Program-made: the position numbers and the translations under genes | Notes under the pieces: model-generated | Database searches by the model: none | Seen by the model: only the letters and a program-made list of their open reading frames with translations | Told to the model about the DNA's origin: nothing | Source: Flavobacteriaceae bacterium EG-1 | GTDB lineage: Bacteria; Bacteroidota; Bacteroidia; Flavobacteriales; Flavobacteriaceae | Length of the DNA stretch: 64,000 nucleotides | Direction of reading: 5' to 3' | Assembly (NCBI RefSeq): GCF_009649685.1 | Contig: NZ_WJPK01000001.1 | Span: 1,306,760 to 1,370,759, forward strand | Part shown: positions 8,293-16,058 of the stretch, one piece after another | Layout: the number at the start of each line of letters is the position of its first letter | How positions within the stretch are numbered: position 1 is the first letter of the stretch

Positions 8293-8820
8293 ATGAAAAT
8301 AATTCCTTCTCGAAAAATTGAATTAGTCACTTCGTTATCCAAAGAGGAAGTGGAAAAAATATTAATTGAAAATATGCAAGCTAAAAAGGGAATTGAATTT
8401 GGATTTAGTAAACGAACCAATCAAAAACTTTTTGAGGGAACTTATTACCATGGTCAATTTAATATTCAGAGAGTTATTAATTATAGAAACTCTTTCATAC
8501 CTAAAATAACAGGAAAAATTTCATCTGGAGTCGGCGGAACAAAAATTATAGCGGAATTGAAAATGCATGGATTTGTGATTGTGTTTATGGTATTTTGGAT
8601 GGGTGGAGTTTCTTTGGCTTCCATTGGAGCAATTTATAGTATGATTAACAACGGAATTAATGATTTTTTTTCACTTATTCCAATAATTATGCTAGTTTTC
8701 GGTGGAGGAATGGTCTATTTTGGATTTAAATATGAGGCTGATAAAGCTGTCAGAGAGCTGAAAAGGATTTTCAAAGCAAGAATAAGAAATAAAACGTTTA
8801 CCAACACGGTGTATAATTAA
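8293..8820 (+). CDS. Small membrane protein of unknown function
   Basis: About 175 residues with two predicted transmembrane segments (HGFVIVFMVFWMGGVSLASI near residue 97 and FSLIPIIMLVFGGGMVYFGF near 130), preceded by a soluble, lysine-rich N-terminal half. I do not recognise the family. The start could be GTG at 8287 or ATG at 8293; a longer frame from 8275 starts inside the repeat. The last codons (KTFTNTVYN) are encoded by the right terminal repeat GTTTACCAACACGGTGTAT, so the cassette boundary overlaps the end of the gene. Confidence 0.6.
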   Translation: MKIIPSRKIELVTSLSKEEVEKILIENMQAKKGIEFGFSKRTNQKLFEGTYYHGQFNIQRVINYRNSFIPKITGKISSGVGGTKIIAELKMHGFVIVFMVFWMGGVSLASIGAIYSMINNGINDFFSLIPIIMLVFGGGMVYFGFKYEADKAVRELKRIFKARIRNKTFTNTVYN

Positions 8821-8945
8821 TTGCTGGCGGAATTTTCACTTGTAAATTCCTGCAATCAATTATCTTTATAACTAGGCGGATATTTTCCGTTGGAAATATC
8901 CCCTACTGCTCATACAAGAACACGCTAGCATACATACTGATAATC
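8796..8945 (+). other. attC-like element with two hairpins (candidate)
   Basis: GTTTACCAACACGG (8796-8809) is nearly the reverse complement of the left boundary GGCGTTGGCAAAC (8271-8283) of the preceding gene. It is followed by two internal inverted repeats: GGAATTT-TCACTTGT-AAATTCC, and GGATATTTTCC-GTT-GGAAATATCC. The ~150-base stretch ends shortly before the next gene at ACACGCTAGCATACAT. Folded single strands of this type are what integron integrases recognise; a plain terminator is the alternative. Confidence 0.4.
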
Positions 8946-8947
8946 CA

Positions 8948-9424
8948 TTGCCGAGAATCAAATTACAAACTGAAATTAAAGCTAGTAAAAGAATTGTATT
9001 CGACTTATCTAGAAGTATCGACTTACATAAAATCGCTACAGAACATACAAATGAAATTGCAATCGCTGGAAAAACCAGTGGGCAAATCGGAATGGATGAA
9101 TCGGTTACGTGGAAAGCAAAACACTTTGGAATTTATCAAAAATTAACTTCAAAGATTACGGCATTTGAACGTCCAAATTTGTTCGTAGATGAAATGGTTA
9201 AAGGAGCTTTCAAAAGTTTCAGACATGAACATTATTTTGAAAATTTTAATGGAGGGACATTAATGACAGACAGTTTTGACTATGAATCGCCTCTTGGAGT
9301 CTTAGGAAAGTTGGCAGACAAATTATTCTTACAAAAATATATGACAGACTTATTGGTAAAGCGTAATAGAATAGTGAAAGAATTTGCTGAAACGGACAAA
9401 TGGAAAAAAATAATAAGTGTATAA
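8948..9424 (+). CDS. SRPBCC-family protein
   Basis: A 158-residue protein of the START/Bet v1-like ligand-binding fold (COG4276 type): IKLQTEIKASKRIVFDLSRS is the first strand-helix, followed by the strands WKAKHFGIYQKLTSKIT, EMVKGAFKSFRHEHYFEN and GTLMTDSFDYESPLGVLGKL, and a long C-terminal helix KYMTDLLVKRNRIVKEFAE. No signal peptide, so cytoplasmic. Ligand unknown. Translation appears to start at a TTG (8948) because no ATG is positioned before the first strand. The flanks carry a weak inverted repeat (GCATACAT before, ATGTATGTACAC after), suggesting it may be another cassette. Confidence 0.72.
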   Translation: MPRIKLQTEIKASKRIVFDLSRSIDLHKIATEHTNEIAIAGKTSGQIGMDESVTWKAKHFGIYQKLTSKITAFERPNLFVDEMVKGAFKSFRHEHYFENFNGGTLMTDSFDYESPLGVLGKLADKLFLQKYMTDLLVKRNRIVKEFAETDKWKKIISV

Positions 9425-9853
9425 ATGTATGTACACTTACATTGTCAATAAGTAATGTGGACTACTAACTTTTACGTAACGCTCTGTGATTATTTATGAA
9501 GTTGCAAAATTGAAATTTAACCGGCAGGGAAATACTATATTTTTACATTGAACAGAAAAACCAAAAGCTTTTAGTTGGCGAATGGTATAGACATCCGTTA
9601 GACTTCTTCGCCGCGCAAGTCGCAAACCAGTCGTTTCCAGCAATTATAAAAAAGCCTTCAAATTCAATTTAAATTTATCTTATATTTACCATCTGTTATT
9701 GAATTTACACATATTAAAATCTTCTATTTCCAAGACGCCCTATTAATTTGGGGCAAGTCTTTGGTTCTACTATTTCCGCAATATTTTGATGTGGAATAGT
9801 TAACTCCTACCCTATTAAAATCTCGCTTTTTTATAATCAAAAACAGATTTAAA
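9425..9853 (+). other. Gene-free stretch
   Basis: 429 bases without a supported gene. It begins with ATGTATGTACAC, the weak right arm of the unit before it, and contains AGTTGGCGAATGG near 9573, a further GTTGGC-type sequence. The GC-richer middle around 9595-9640 could be old coding sequence, but all frames are short and I cannot assign it. Confidence 0.4.
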
Positions 9854-10696
9854 ATGAAATTTAGCATAGCACTTTTGTGCGCAATTCTCTCGGTATCTTG
9901 TATTAATCAAAACAAGAAGTTACCAATTAAACACATAGAAAAAATGAAACATTATAATAAACAAATAGTATTAGACTTTTATAAAAACGCAATAGGAAAA
10001 GCAGATTCCAAATACGCGAGTAAGGTCTTAAAAGATGATTATATTCAACATAATCCATCCGTAAAATCTGGTAAAGCTGGTTTTCTAGAAATGATTCCTA
10101 TTTTAAAACAATTACCAAAACCTGACAATCCATCAAAACCTTTTATGCGAATTATTTCGGAAGACAATTATGTTGTACTTCACTTTGAAGTAGAAATAGC
10201 TGCACAAAAGAAAACTGTACTTGATTTGTACAGATTGTACGATGGATTAATTGCAGAGCATTGGGACGCAATTAAGGATAGTGCTCCAACTACAATAAAT
10301 GGGAATCCGGAAGTTGAGGGACCTATCATGATTGAAAATAAAAAACTTACGGATAAAAATAAAAGTATAGTAGAAGACTATGTCAACAACGTATTAATTA
10401 ATAGAAATTTTGATCAATTATCTAATTATTTAAATTCAAATCTGATCCAACATAACCCAGAGGTTGATAATGGATTGATTAACCTTAAATTATCTTACAA
10501 AGATGTTTTAATAGAAAAAGTTCATCGCATAATTGGTGAAGGTAATTTTGTTGTAACCCAATCTGAAGGTAAAAAAGAAGGAAAGGATTGGGTTTTTTAT
10601 GACATTTACCGTCTAGACAAAGGTAAAATAATCGAACATTGGTCAGTTAATCAATTAATTCCACCAAATATGGCTCATACAAACGGAATGATTTAA
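9854..10696 (+). CDS. Lipoprotein with two SnoaL-like (NTF2-like) domains
   Basis: A 280-residue lipoprotein (signal MKFSIALLCAILSVSC) made of two SnoaL-like domains in tandem. Domain 1 starts NKQIVLDFYKNAIGKADSK with signature DDYIQHNPSVKSG and ends LYRLYDGLIAEHWDAI. Domain 2 starts NKSIVEDYVNNVLINRNFD with signature NLIQHNPEVDNG and ends YRLDKGKIIEHWSVNQ. The parallel order shows an internal duplication. SnoaL domains act as small-molecule isomerases, cyclases or binding proteins; the YIQHNP motif contains the usual active-site region. The protein is probably periplasmic and membrane-anchored. A terminator-like hairpin follows. Confidence 0.78.
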   Translation: MKFSIALLCAILSVSCINQNKKLPIKHIEKMKHYNKQIVLDFYKNAIGKADSKYASKVLKDDYIQHNPSVKSGKAGFLEMIPILKQLPKPDNPSKPFMRIISEDNYVVLHFEVEIAAQKKTVLDLYRLYDGLIAEHWDAIKDSAPTTINGNPEVEGPIMIENKKLTDKNKSIVEDYVNNVLINRNFDQLSNYLNSNLIQHNPEVDNGLINLKLSYKDVLIEKVHRIIGEGNFVVTQSEGKKEGKDWVFYDIYRLDKGKIIEHWSVNQLIPPNMAHTNGMI

Positions 10697-10723
10697 ACTG
10701 CTCAGAAAATAACTGCAGATAAC

Positions 10724-10756
10724 AAAAGCCATAATCAATAATGACTTATGGCTTTT
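10724..10756 (+). terminator. Rho-independent terminator-like hairpin
   Basis: AAAAGCCATAA and TTATGGCTTTT are perfect inverted repeats separated by 11 bases, with a T-run in the 3' arm. The left arm is preceded by GATAAC, so an attC-like role cannot be excluded. Confidence 0.65.
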
Positions 10757-10820
10757 ACACCAAAATCTGTGTATATTTATAATAAGTAGAAGTCGTTGGC
10801 TAAAAACAAAAACAGTCTTA

Positions 10821-11171
10821 ATGAATAATAAATCTGAATTAAATGCTCATTTAAAACGAAATGAAAATATGTGGCAGATTTGGGAAGAAAACGGAGTGAA
10901 TTCGGAATCTGAACTAACCGTAAATTTTCACTTTTACTCAACCAGAAAAGCGAATACTGAACTTTTATGTAAAGTATTATCTGATGAGAATATTCCGCAC
11001 CGAGTTGAGAAAACCAGAACTCTATTTTTTCTAAAAGGATGGAAAATTGAGGCCGATATTAAAAGGCGTTGGACTTTACCTGAATTACAAGGAAAAACTG
11101 GAAATATGTTCATTCTTGCTGAACAAACTGGTGTTTCTTTGGAGGGTTGCGGAGCATTAATGCCCAATTAA
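10821..11171 (+). CDS. RraB-like protein (regulator of ribonuclease activity B domain)
   Basis: A 116-residue soluble protein resembling the RraB/DUF1260 domain: VNFHFYSTRKANTELLCKVLSDENIP, then TLFFLKGWKIEAD, and the C-terminal EQTGVSLEGCGALMPN, which matches the typical ending pattern of that family. In Escherichia coli RraB inhibits RNase E; Bacteroidota proteins with this domain are uncharacterised, so only the fold is inferred. The gene is preceded by GTCGTTGGCTAAA and followed by TTGTTGCCAATG about 90 bases after the stop, again a possible cassette boundary pair. Confidence 0.65.
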   Translation: MNNKSELNAHLKRNENMWQIWEENGVNSESELTVNFHFYSTRKANTELLCKVLSDENIPHRVEKTRTLFFLKGWKIEADIKRRWTLPELQGKTGNMFILAEQTGVSLEGCGALMPN

Positions 11172-11581
11172 TAGAAATAGAAAAAATGAATTGGACTGAA
11201 AAAAATAAAAAACGATTTGCCCATTCTAACTAAAATTCAATACTCAATTTTAGGTTTTACCAAAGGTTGTTGCCAATGTATTGGGTCTAATTTTCTAATG
11301 AAAAGTATCAAGAATTCACAAAAGTAAAAAAAGCAATAAATGGATGAATAAGGATAATTTTTTAGCATATGGAAAAAAACAAATCACAATCATAAAGTTA
11401 ATTGGCTTATTTTCAAGTAATAAGAGACTAATAAATCTAAAAAGGAATATGAACTACATTTCTTGCCTTCCGTTTCTAAAACTAAACTTAACATTCCGTA
11501 AATTAAAAACACGCAACTAATCTTATATAATAGGTTAATTGACATTAATAACAAGCTGTATGTAAAAAGTAATTTTCAGAG
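11172..11581 (+). other. Gene-free stretch
   Basis: About 410 AT-rich bases with no convincing frame. TTGTTGCCAATG near 11268 is similar to the cassette-end sequences further left. Nothing else is seen; the promoter of the Crp/Fnr-type gene should lie in the last 100 bases. Confidence 0.4.
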
Positions 11582-12157
11582 ATGCAAGAATTTTTATCCT
11601 ACATAAATAAAATTAGTCCAATTGAAAATGAGACTATTGAAGAACTTCAGAAACTCTTTAAGCCATTATCATTAAAAAAAAATGATTTTTTTGTAAGGGA
11701 GGGTGAATATGCGCAAAAATTAGGGTTCTTAAAAAAGGGAATTGTTAGAGCCTTTTTCTTAAATAAAGAAGGTAAAGAGTACACCAAACAATTTTTCGTA
11801 GATTTATCAATTATTGGTGCTTACACATCATTACTAACAAAGCAACCTAATAAAATAGCACAACAGGCGCTTACAGATTGTGAAATTTTAGTTGCCGACT
11901 TTTCGGATATAGAAAAACGCTATAACAAATTTCACGATTTAGAAAGGTTGGGCAGAAAAATAGCAGAATTTTACTTTTTAGAAAAAGAGCAAAAAGAAAT
12001 TGAAATGGCATTGTTAGATGCAGATAAAAGATACTTAATTTTTAGAGAGAAATTTCCAACAGTGGAAACCATTATTCCTCAATATTACATTGCCTCCTAT
12101 TTGGGTATATCACCCACACAATTAAGCCGAATTCGAAGAAAGATGAACAATTCCTAA
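11582..12157 (+). CDS. Crp/Fnr-family transcriptional regulator (first of two)
   Basis: A 191-residue regulator with an N-terminal cyclic-nucleotide-binding-like beta roll (KNDFFVREGEYAQKLGFLKKGIVRAFFLN) and a C-terminal winged helix with IPQYYIASYLGISPTQLSRIRRKM. There is no Fnr-type cysteine cluster and no clear cAMP phosphate cassette, as in many short flavobacterial members. It is paralogous to the gene at 13283, with the same length and an almost identical recognition-helix end (LSRIR). Six bases after the stop lies a perfect palindrome in front of a membrane-protein gene, which this regulator may control. Confidence 0.85.
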   Translation: MQEFLSYINKISPIENETIEELQKLFKPLSLKKNDFFVREGEYAQKLGFLKKGIVRAFFLNKEGKEYTKQFFVDLSIIGAYTSLLTKQPNKIAQQALTDCEILVADFSDIEKRYNKFHDLERLGRKIAEFYFLEKEQKEIEMALLDADKRYLIFREKFPTVETIIPQYYIASYLGISPTQLSRIRRKMNNS

Positions 12158-12162
12158 TTTTA

Positions 12163-12206
12163 TTTACATATGTAAATGCTAGCATTTTAAACTATGATGA
12201 ATTTTG
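12163..12206 (+). promoter_or_regulatory. Palindromic operator and -7 element before the DUF1772-like gene
   Basis: TTTACATATGTAAA (12163-12176) is a perfect palindrome, 16 bases with its flanking A and T. A -7-like element GAATTTTG lies at 12199-12206 (Bacteroidota consensus TAnnTTTG). The palindrome centre is 29.5 bases before the first base of the -7 element, exactly as at 13858-13901 in the second module. If transcription starts about 7 bases downstream, the operator sits near -43, where Crp-family activators bind. Confidence 0.6.
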
Positions 12207-12228
12207 CATCAACAAATTCTAGTATAAA

Positions 12229-12714
12229 ATGAAGGACTTTTTAGCTTTCACATTAATTGCCATATTTTCAATTTTCTTAGGGAGTCAGATTACTGAAGGG
12301 GTTTTATTAGTTCCCTATTGGCAATCATTATCTCCAACAGCATTTTATGAATATTATGATACGTTTGGATCTGTAATAAGCCGTTACTATTCTTTTCTAA
12401 CTATTATAGCTGTATTAATACCTTTTAGCTTAAGTATTTATTGTTATTACAAAAGATCTGATGGTTTAAGATATTCATTTGTGTCTTCATTTTTTGCTAT
12501 TTTAATTATAACCATCTTTTACATCTATTTCAAAGAAACCAATCAACTGTTTCACGCAAGGGCATTTGACACAGATCAATTGAAAACAGTATTAAACACA
12601 TGGGAGTTTTGGCATTGGTCGAGAGTATTTTTCGAAATTCATTCTTTAATATTTCTAATCCTAACATTCAACATTTTAAAACAAAATTCTAAAAAAGTTA
12701 ACGCTGCCAACTAA
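12229..12714 (+). CDS. DUF1772-like membrane protein
   Basis: A 161-residue membrane protein with four hydrophobic segments (about residues 5-25, 50-72, 83-104 and 130-150). The conserved-looking loop EGVLLVPYWQSLSPTAFYEYYDTFG and the histidines in NQLFHARAFDTDQLK and WEFWHWSRVFFEIHS fit the DUF1772 (anthrone-oxygenase-like) family; whether it is an enzyme is unknown. It lies in the inner membrane. It is the first gene after the operator that follows the Crp/Fnr regulator and is co-directional with the DUF2147 gene 15 bases downstream, so the three probably form a regulator-target unit. Confidence 0.62.
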   Translation: MKDFLAFTLIAIFSIFLGSQITEGVLLVPYWQSLSPTAFYEYYDTFGSVISRYYSFLTIIAVLIPFSLSIYCYYKRSDGLRYSFVSSFFAILIITIFYIYFKETNQLFHARAFDTDQLKTVLNTWEFWHWSRVFFEIHSLIFLILTFNILKQNSKKVNAAN

Positions 12715-12729
12715 AAAAACAATACAACA

Positions 12730-13146
12730 ATGAAATTTTTATACACTTTAGTATTTTCAATCTTATGTTTTGTTAGCTACGGACAATCAATAATTGGACA
12801 ATGGCAAACTTTTGACGATAAAACCAATAAGAAAAAGGGAATTGTTGAAATCTACAAAATAAACAATCTTTATTATGCGAAAATAGTAGAAAGCTATGTA
12901 AGTGAAAAAAATGCAATTTGCGAATCTTGTAGAGGAGAAAAAAAAGGTCAACCAATAATTGGCATGGTTATTATTGAGAATCTAAAAAAAGATGGTAGTG
13001 AATTTAATAGCGGTACGATTTTAGATCCTGAAAATGGCAAAACCTACAATTGCTATATTGAGTTAGTAGACAACAAAAAATTAAAAATAAGGGGTTACCT
13101 TGGAGTTTCTCTATTCGGTAGAACTCAGTATTGGATTAAAAGGTAG
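12730..13146 (+). CDS. DUF2147-family secreted protein
   Basis: A 138-residue secreted protein (signal MKFLYTLVFSILCFVSYGQS) with the DUF2147 pattern: IIGQWQTFDDKTNKKKGIVEIY, a central CESCRGEKKGQPIIGMVI, GTILDPENGKTYNCYIEL, and the terminal LKIRGYLGVSLFGRTQYWIKR. The family is a lipocalin-like beta barrel found in Gram-negative periplasms; function unknown. It probably shares a transcript with the preceding DUF1772-like gene. Confidence 0.82.
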   Translation: MKFLYTLVFSILCFVSYGQSIIGQWQTFDDKTNKKKGIVEIYKINNLYYAKIVESYVSEKNAICESCRGEKKGQPIIGMVIIENLKKDGSEFNSGTILDPENGKTYNCYIELVDNKKLKIRGYLGVSLFGRTQYWIKR

Positions 13147-13282
13147 TAGAAGCAAAAACGGTTTGAGCGTTAGTTAAAAACACTTTTTATTGTATTATAT
13201 TGTAATTCTAAAAACAATAATCTAAAATTAATTAGTACTCAGACACAAGACCCTTCTCTACCAATAAAAAGAAATCAAAAAA

Positions 13283-13846
13283 TTGAATAGTTTTAAATCA
13301 TATCTACAGAACAATTTTACTTTTACAGCGGAAGAAATAAAAGAACTCTTAATTTGTTTTACCTTAAAAGGTTATAAAAAAAAAGAACATTTTCTTAAGG
13401 CCGGTCAATACTGTAAAAACGTTGCTTTTATAGAAAAAGGTTGTTTTTTGTATTACGAAATAATTGATGGCGAAGAAAAAGTATGTGATTTTGCTTTTGA
13501 AAATGATTGGATTACCCAATATAATAGCCTTTTAAATAATGTACCTTCTACAGTAAATATTTATGCTATTGAAGATTCTAAAATTTTAGTAATGGATTTA
13601 CCTAAGCTTGAGAAATTAACAGTATCGATCGCTAAAATTGGAATTTTAAGAGCCAAACTTGCAGAACAGTATTTTACAGAATCTACAAAAAGAGCTTCTC
13701 AACTTGCTAATCTTAAAGCAGAAGAACGCTACGAAATTCTACTGAAAGAAAAACCCGAAGCCTTACAGCGCATACCCCAATACCATATTGCAAGTTATTT
13801 AGGAATAAAACCCCAATCTTTAAGCAGAATAAGAAGTAAAAATTAG
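13283..13846 (+). CDS. Crp/Fnr-family transcriptional regulator (second of two)
   Basis: A 187-residue regulator with the same layout as the one at 11582: beta-roll domain (KKKEHFLKAGQYCKNVAFIEKGCFLYYEI) and C-terminal winged helix (IPQYHIASYLGIKPQSLSRIRSKN). The start codon appears to be TTG at 13283, since the fold begins directly after it and there is no upstream ATG. The recognition helix shares LSRIR with its paralogue, consistent with a similar DNA site. A matching palindrome lies in the gap to the next membrane-protein gene. Confidence 0.83.
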   Translation: MNSFKSYLQNNFTFTAEEIKELLICFTLKGYKKKEHFLKAGQYCKNVAFIEKGCFLYYEIIDGEEKVCDFAFENDWITQYNSLLNNVPSTVNIYAIEDSKILVMDLPKLEKLTVSIAKIGILRAKLAEQYFTESTKRASQLANLKAEERYEILLKEKPEALQRIPQYHIASYLGIKPQSLSRIRSKN

Positions 13847-13857
13847 AAATTTATTTC

Positions 13858-13901
13858 TTCACAAATGTGAATGAAAAGGATTCTTCAATGCTTCAAATTT
13901 G
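13858..13901 (+). promoter_or_regulatory. Palindromic operator and -7 element before the second membrane gene
   Basis: TTCACAAATGTGAA (13858-13871) has perfect six-base arms around two central bases. A -7-like CAAATTTG is at 13894-13901. Centre-to--7 spacing is 29.5 bases, as in the first module. The sequence between also aligns (AATG after the palindrome, TATCA after the -7 element here versus CATCA in the first). Confidence 0.6.
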
Positions 13902-13926
13902 TATCATAATTTAAAAAAACATAAAA

Positions 13927-14502
13927 ATGATACGAATAATCAGCAATTTCCGAAAAGCTAATATAAAAACACAGACCCTTACTTCTTCTATTGCACTTGG
14001 GATCTATTTTTGGACAAGTTATTTACTTGAAACGTCTTACTTAAAATCTAAATTTCCAGTTCCTTACTTTACACAACAAACCTCTTTTGATGCAGTTAAA
14101 ATGAAAGAGTGGTATGCATTTATGATTCAAGAAGACACTTTTCAAATTTACTTAAAAACCCAAATAATTGACTTTGCGTTTATCATGGCCGTAATTGTAG
14201 CAGGATTTACTATTTGGACTATGGTTTCTAATTTACACCGTGAAAATTCTTGGTTTAGGAACTATGGATACTCCCTTGCCTATTCCATACCACTTGCAGG
14301 GCTTTTCGATATACTTGAAAACATAGTATCTTTTTTTATGATTGCCAGTCCCTATGAATTCAACGATGCTTTAATAATACCTTATTCTGCCTTTGCTTCA
14401 ATCAAATTTGGATTTTGGACGATAGGTTTACTATGGTTGTTAATCTCTTTAGTAGGATTGGTTATTACAAAATTATTCGTTCGCAACACCTTGATAGTTT
14501 GA
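13927..14502 (+). CDS. Membrane protein of unknown function
   Basis: A 191-residue protein with about four transmembrane segments (near residues 18-36, 75-97, 115-137 and 156-180). A periplasmic-type loop, SKFPVPYFTQQTSFDAVKMKEWYAFM, recalls the loop of the DUF1772-like protein at 12229, though overall similarity is weak. I do not recognise the family. Its position after a Crp/Fnr regulator and an operator mirrors the first module, which suggests control by that regulator. Confidence 0.65.
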   Translation: MIRIISNFRKANIKTQTLTSSIALGIYFWTSYLLETSYLKSKFPVPYFTQQTSFDAVKMKEWYAFMIQEDTFQIYLKTQIIDFAFIMAVIVAGFTIWTMVSNLHRENSWFRNYGYSLAYSIPLAGLFDILENIVSFFMIASPYEFNDALIIPYSAFASIKFGFWTIGLLWLLISLVGLVITKLFVRNTLIV

Positions 14503-14965
14503 AGGTTTAAGTTTGATTTAACCATAGTTAAAGTTGGCTTTTCCAGTTGGTTTCGAAGAATCATTTTACAAAAAAAACTTACCATAGTTATTTTGTATAC
14601 AAAATTAAACTCAATTGGGTAGGAACTAGATATAAATTAAAGAATTACAACTGTTATTATAAAACTTCTTAGTCTGTCTAAGCCAGAAATGTAACTATGC
14701 AAAATAGCACGAAACTTCTATGGTTATTTTAAGAGTAAAAAAGAAGGCACAAATGTTCTATCTGGTTTGAATTTGCAATAATATGTACACCTCTACAAAA
14801 CAATTTTTGAACAACACCGAAAGCGCAATTTCGCACATAACTATTTCATACAGAATGATTAAAACGGGCTACTATTTGGAATAGTATCAAATCGGAAAAA
14901 TGTTGGCATAGCACTTAGCAGCAAAGATGCTGAAATAATGGTATTATACTGAATATTCCAAGACT
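14503..14965 (+). other. Gene-free stretch
   Basis: About 460 AT-rich bases between the membrane-protein gene and the BspA-like relic. No frame longer than a few dozen codons looks like protein. Short repeated words such as CCATAGTTA (14522 and 14582) are seen, but no structured element. Confidence 0.4.
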
Positions 14966-15112
14966 TTATATTTTCTTGGTTAAATGCACTGCCATATTAA
15001 ACATTAATTTAATGCTATTAACTTGCGCCATATCCCATGTACCTCTATCTTGATTAAACTCATTTGCTTGGGCATACGTAAGCGAATTATTTAACCAAGG
15101 TTCATTGTTAGC
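14966..15112 (-). pseudogene. Relic of a BspA-like (DUF285) leucine-rich-repeat protein
   Basis: On the minus strand, 48 codons before a TAA read with the unmistakable spacing of the DUF285/BspA repeat: FNQDRGTWDMAQVNSIKLMF, where the family pattern is FNQDIGSWDVSNVTNMSYMF. The frame is closed on the upstream side by a TGA and has no start codon. This is the remnant of a surface LRR protein, most of it gone. The plus-strand DoxX gene starts 45 bases beyond its upstream end. Confidence 0.7.
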
Positions 15113-15157
15113 TCAAAAATCATTTATCAACTTTGTAAATGAATTAAAGAAGTAAAT

Positions 15158-15610
15158 ATGAAACCCTTAATAGTACTTTTAATAAGTTTTGCCATTTCAA
15201 TTTTCGCAGTAAAATTTATAAATAAAGAATATAATCTTGCTTTATCAGCACGAATTGCAATGTCTATAATGCTATGTTTTACAGCAATTGGACATGTCGT
15301 ATTTACTAAAGGAATGGCTATGATTATACCGCAATCTATTCCATTCAAAACAAGCATTGTATATTTCACAGGGCTTTTTGAAATTCTTTTGGCAATTGGT
15401 TTACTAATTCCTAAGCTAAAAGTTATTAGCGGATGGTTATTAATTATTTTTCTAATATTAATGTTGCCTGCAAATATTTATGCATCTATCCATAATATAA
15501 ATTACCAAAAAGGAACATTTGATGGCAATGGTATTGCTTATCTATGGTTTAGAATTCCATTACAACTACTGTTTATCTTATGGACTTATTTTTGTGCAAT
15601 TAGAGTCTAA
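15158..15610 (+). CDS. DoxX-family membrane protein
   Basis: A 150-residue protein with four transmembrane helices and the DoxX-like pattern: SARIAMSIMLCFTAIGHVVFTKGMAMIIP (helix 2 with the conserved GH), FTGLFEILLAIGLLIPKLKVISGWLLIIFLILMLPANIYA, and a last helix RIPLQLLFILWTYFCAI. DoxX proteins are small inner-membrane proteins of varied, mostly unknown role. Single gene with no close partner. Confidence 0.8.
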   Translation: MKPLIVLLISFAISIFAVKFINKEYNLALSARIAMSIMLCFTAIGHVVFTKGMAMIIPQSIPFKTSIVYFTGLFEILLAIGLLIPKLKVISGWLLIIFLILMLPANIYASIHNINYQKGTFDGNGIAYLWFRIPLQLLFILWTYFCAIRV

Positions 15611-16058
15611 TCATAATAAAATTTATAGCACAAACCACGCCCTCTTTTAATAGAGTTTTCGCAAATTAACTTGATTAAAAATCACATTTAAGCATGTTAT
15701 TAACGAGGCAGTTTATTTTTGATTTGCACATCATATTTGAAGTATCCATATATCTACAAAAAGCTATACAATAATTAGTAAGTTTAATACGAACAAAATC
15801 CAATCTGAGTTCGTAATTTGTAGTTATTCTTACTTGTTTTAAGTGATTTACAATAGTAATATTTTCCTTTATGTAGTTAAATGCACTTTAGTTTACAGCA
15901 ATAAACTCGTATTTTTTAATGATAAAAAAAAGTTGGTTGTAAAACCAAAGTTAATTATCTAGAAAATATTTCACTTGTTCTTAGAAGGTATAAATTATCA
16001 ATACTAAATAAGATGTTTAACCATCTAAAGGTATTTCACATAAACATATAATTCAACA
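15611..16058 (+). other. Gene-free stretch
   Basis: 448 bases of AT-rich sequence with no convincing coding frame, hairpin terminator or repeat. It should contain the promoter of the FG-GAP-like gene. Confidence 0.4.

Noticed and set aside
9480-9660. GC-richer stretch that could be an old transposase fragment
   Set aside because: Short frames exist on both strands but none shows a recognisable motif.
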